From assembly GCA_016288255.1 (NCBI GenBank), contig JAEEYS010000127.1, positions 1-17,057 of the forward strand: 17,057 nt of DNA, given 5' to 3'. Source of the DNA: Bacillota bacterium (GTDB lineage: Bacteria; Bacillota; Tb-RUG-66). The translations under genes and the position numbers were made by a program. This document shows, one piece after another, positions 15,999 through 17,057 of the stretch. Position 1 is the first letter of the stretch. Each line of letters starts with the position of its first letter. A model generated the notes under the pieces. It did not search any database and was not told where the DNA came from. It worked only from the letters and a program-made list of their open reading frames with translations.

Positions 15999-17057
15999 TT
16001 GAAAAAACGAGTGTTGAGTATTTTACTTTGTGTGATCATGGTTGTGGGACTGATACCTTCCATGGCACTGGCTGCGAATCTACCGTTTACCGATGTGGCA
16101 ACAAGCGCATGGTATTACGATGATATCAAAACAGCTTATGAAACCAACCTGATCAATGGGAAAACAACGACAACCTATGAACCGGATGCGAATTTGACCT
16201 ATGCGGAAGCGGTCAAATTGGCAGCTTGTATGAATCAAAGATACGTAGACGGTTCCGTCACATTAAAAAACGGAACGCCATGGTATCAAACTTATGTGGA
16301 TTATTGCAAAAAGAAAGGGATCATCAGCAAGGACTATAGCTGGAACGCACCCGCCACCAGAGCCGGCTACATGGAAATTTTTGCCAACGCTCTGCCAAGC
16401 TATGCCATGAGTGAGATCAACACCATCGCGAACGGGTCTATTCCGGATGTTCCGATGAGCCACCCGCAGGCTAGTTCTATTTATAAGTTATATCGGGTAG
16501 GGATCCTGCAGGGGGTCGACTCCAAACATAACTGCAGTCCCGCATCCAATATCAAACGGAGTGAAGTGGCAGCGATCTTGACCCGTATGATGAATTCCAG
16601 CAAACGGATCAGTTTCAGCATGGGCGAAGCGCCTACGACCGAACTGAAAGTCAGTATTCCTGCGACAGCTTCCGGCAAAGCAAATGAAATCATGAACATC
16701 AAGGCAACCGTAACAGGAGGAAAGGCTCCTTATACATATGTATGGTATTATGCCAAATCGACTGACAGCAGCTGGTCAAAGTCCAGCGACAATGACAATA
16801 CCTACAATCCTTCCTTTACCGCAGGCGCATGGGAATGCTGGTGCAGAGTCACCGACGCGAATGGAAAGACTGCGGAATCCGGTGTTTGCAAGATTACCGT
16901 GGCTGCGGCAGAAACAGCGGTATCTGTGAGCATTCCTTCGACAGCTTCCGGCAAAATGGGTGAGGCGCTCAGCATCAAAGCAACCCACACAGGAGGAAAC
17001 GCTCCTTATACGCATGTATGGTATGATGCCAAATCGACTGACAGCAGCTGGCAAAAA
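15999..17057 (+). CDS. S-layer type protein: three SLH domains then 92-residue Ig-like repeats (5' part)
   Basis: The gene begins at a TTG (15999) with AGGAGG (15985-15990) eight bases upstream and stays open to the window edge, so at least 353 residues are seen and the C-terminus is missing. The signal peptide MKKRVLSILLCVIMVVGLIP continues to a likely cleavage after ALA (about residue 26). SLH units follow: about 29-78 (PFTDVATSAWYYDDIKTAYE), 92-136 (WYQTYVDYCKKKGII) and 150-200 (IPDVPMSHPQ; KRSEVAAILTRMM). From residue 216 a 92-residue repeat starts (KVSIPATASGK, YTYVWYYAKSTDSSW) and begins again at 308, with obviously similar DNA. The repeat contains a Cys-rich segment (WECWCRVTDANGK) resembling PKD/Ig-like domains. 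SLH domains bind wall polymers, so it should be a surface-anchored or S-layer protein. Confidence 0.88.
   Translation, partial: MKKRVLSILLCVIMVVGLIPSMALAANLPFTDVATSAWYYDDIKTAYETNLINGKTTTTYEPDANLTYAEAVKLAACMNQRYVDGSVTLKNGTPWYQTYVDYCKKKGIISKDYSWNAPATRAGYMEIFANALPSYAMSEINTIANGSIPDVPMSHPQASSIYKLYRVGILQGVDSKHNCSPASNIKRSEVAAILTRMMNSSKRISFSMGEAPTTELKVSIPATASGKANEIMNIKATVTGGKAPYTYVWYYAKSTDSSWSKSSDNDNTYNPSFTAGAWECWCRVTDANGKTAESGVCKITVAAAETAVSVSIPSTASGKMGEALSIKATHTGGNAPYTHVWYDAKSTDSSWQK
16644..17057 (+). repeat. Tandem 276-bp coding repeat in the S-layer gene
   Basis: The unit at 16644-16919 restarts at 16920 and is cut by the window end at 17057. Period 276 bases (92 codons); for example, GACAGCTTCCGGCAAA occurs at 16664 and 16940, and TGCCAAATCGACTGACAGCA recurs near both unit middles. 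High DNA identity suggests recent duplication or gene conversion. Confidence 0.85.

Noticed and set aside
16776..17054. Minus-strand ORF of 92 residues in the S-layer repeats
   Set aside because: The + frame carries a signal peptide, SLH domains and repeats in phase; the minus ORF is its shadow.
16644..17057. Possible CRISPR-like or intergenic repeat array
   Set aside because: Period is 276 bases and in frame with the coding sequence, so it is a protein repeat.

Overview
The window reads as a chromosomal segment of a spore-forming, low-GC Gram-positive bacterium of the class Clostridia. The evidence is the gene content (spoVT, yabP and yabQ sporulation genes, GatCAB amidotransferase, SLH-domain wall proteins), strong AGGAGG-type ribosome binding sites, frequent GTG/TTG starts, and gene order matching the Bacillus/Clostridium spoVT-yabM-yabN-yabO-yabP-yabQ-divIC cluster. 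I cannot name a genus from sequence alone.

Region 1 (1-5970, + strand) is a housekeeping operon: the 3' end of the UvrD-family helicase gene pcrA, NAD-dependent DNA ligase ligA, then gatC-gatA-gatB. It ends at a perfect 18-bp palindromic terminator that also serves the convergent gene on the other strand. Region 2 (5987-9080) is accessory: a minus-strand secreted YcdB/YcdC-type protein with C-terminal SLH domains, then two small membrane-protein genes on the + strand. Each of these is preceded by a nearly identical 122-bp leader (4 mismatches, no indel) that runs through the ribosome binding site into the start codon, while the proteins differ almost completely.

Region 3 (9178-14876, + strand) is a sporulation/cell-division cluster: spoVT, a SpoVB/YabM-type MOP-family flippase, a YabN/MazG fusion protein, the nucleoid protein HU (apparently with its own sigma-A promoter inside the 3' end of mazG), the ribosome-rescue factor rqcP, yabP, yabQ and the FtsB/DivIC-type division gene. 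Several local control signals are visible, including an inverted repeat that could hide the yabP ribosome binding site in read-through mRNA but not in mRNA from a sporulation promoter just upstream.

Region 4 (14889-17057) holds a small minus-strand DUF378 membrane protein, a four-gene tRNA operon (initiator Met, elongator Met, Glu, Val) with a consensus sigma-A promoter and a terminator-like leader hairpin, and the 5' part of a secreted S-layer-type protein with three N-terminal SLH domains followed by 92-residue repeats that run off the end. The initiator tRNA carries a C1:C72 mismatch instead of the usual C1:A72.

Most of the window is ordinary core genome. The parts least explained by known families are the duplicated-leader small-membrane-protein pair and the regulatory structures upstream of yabP, HU and the tRNAs.
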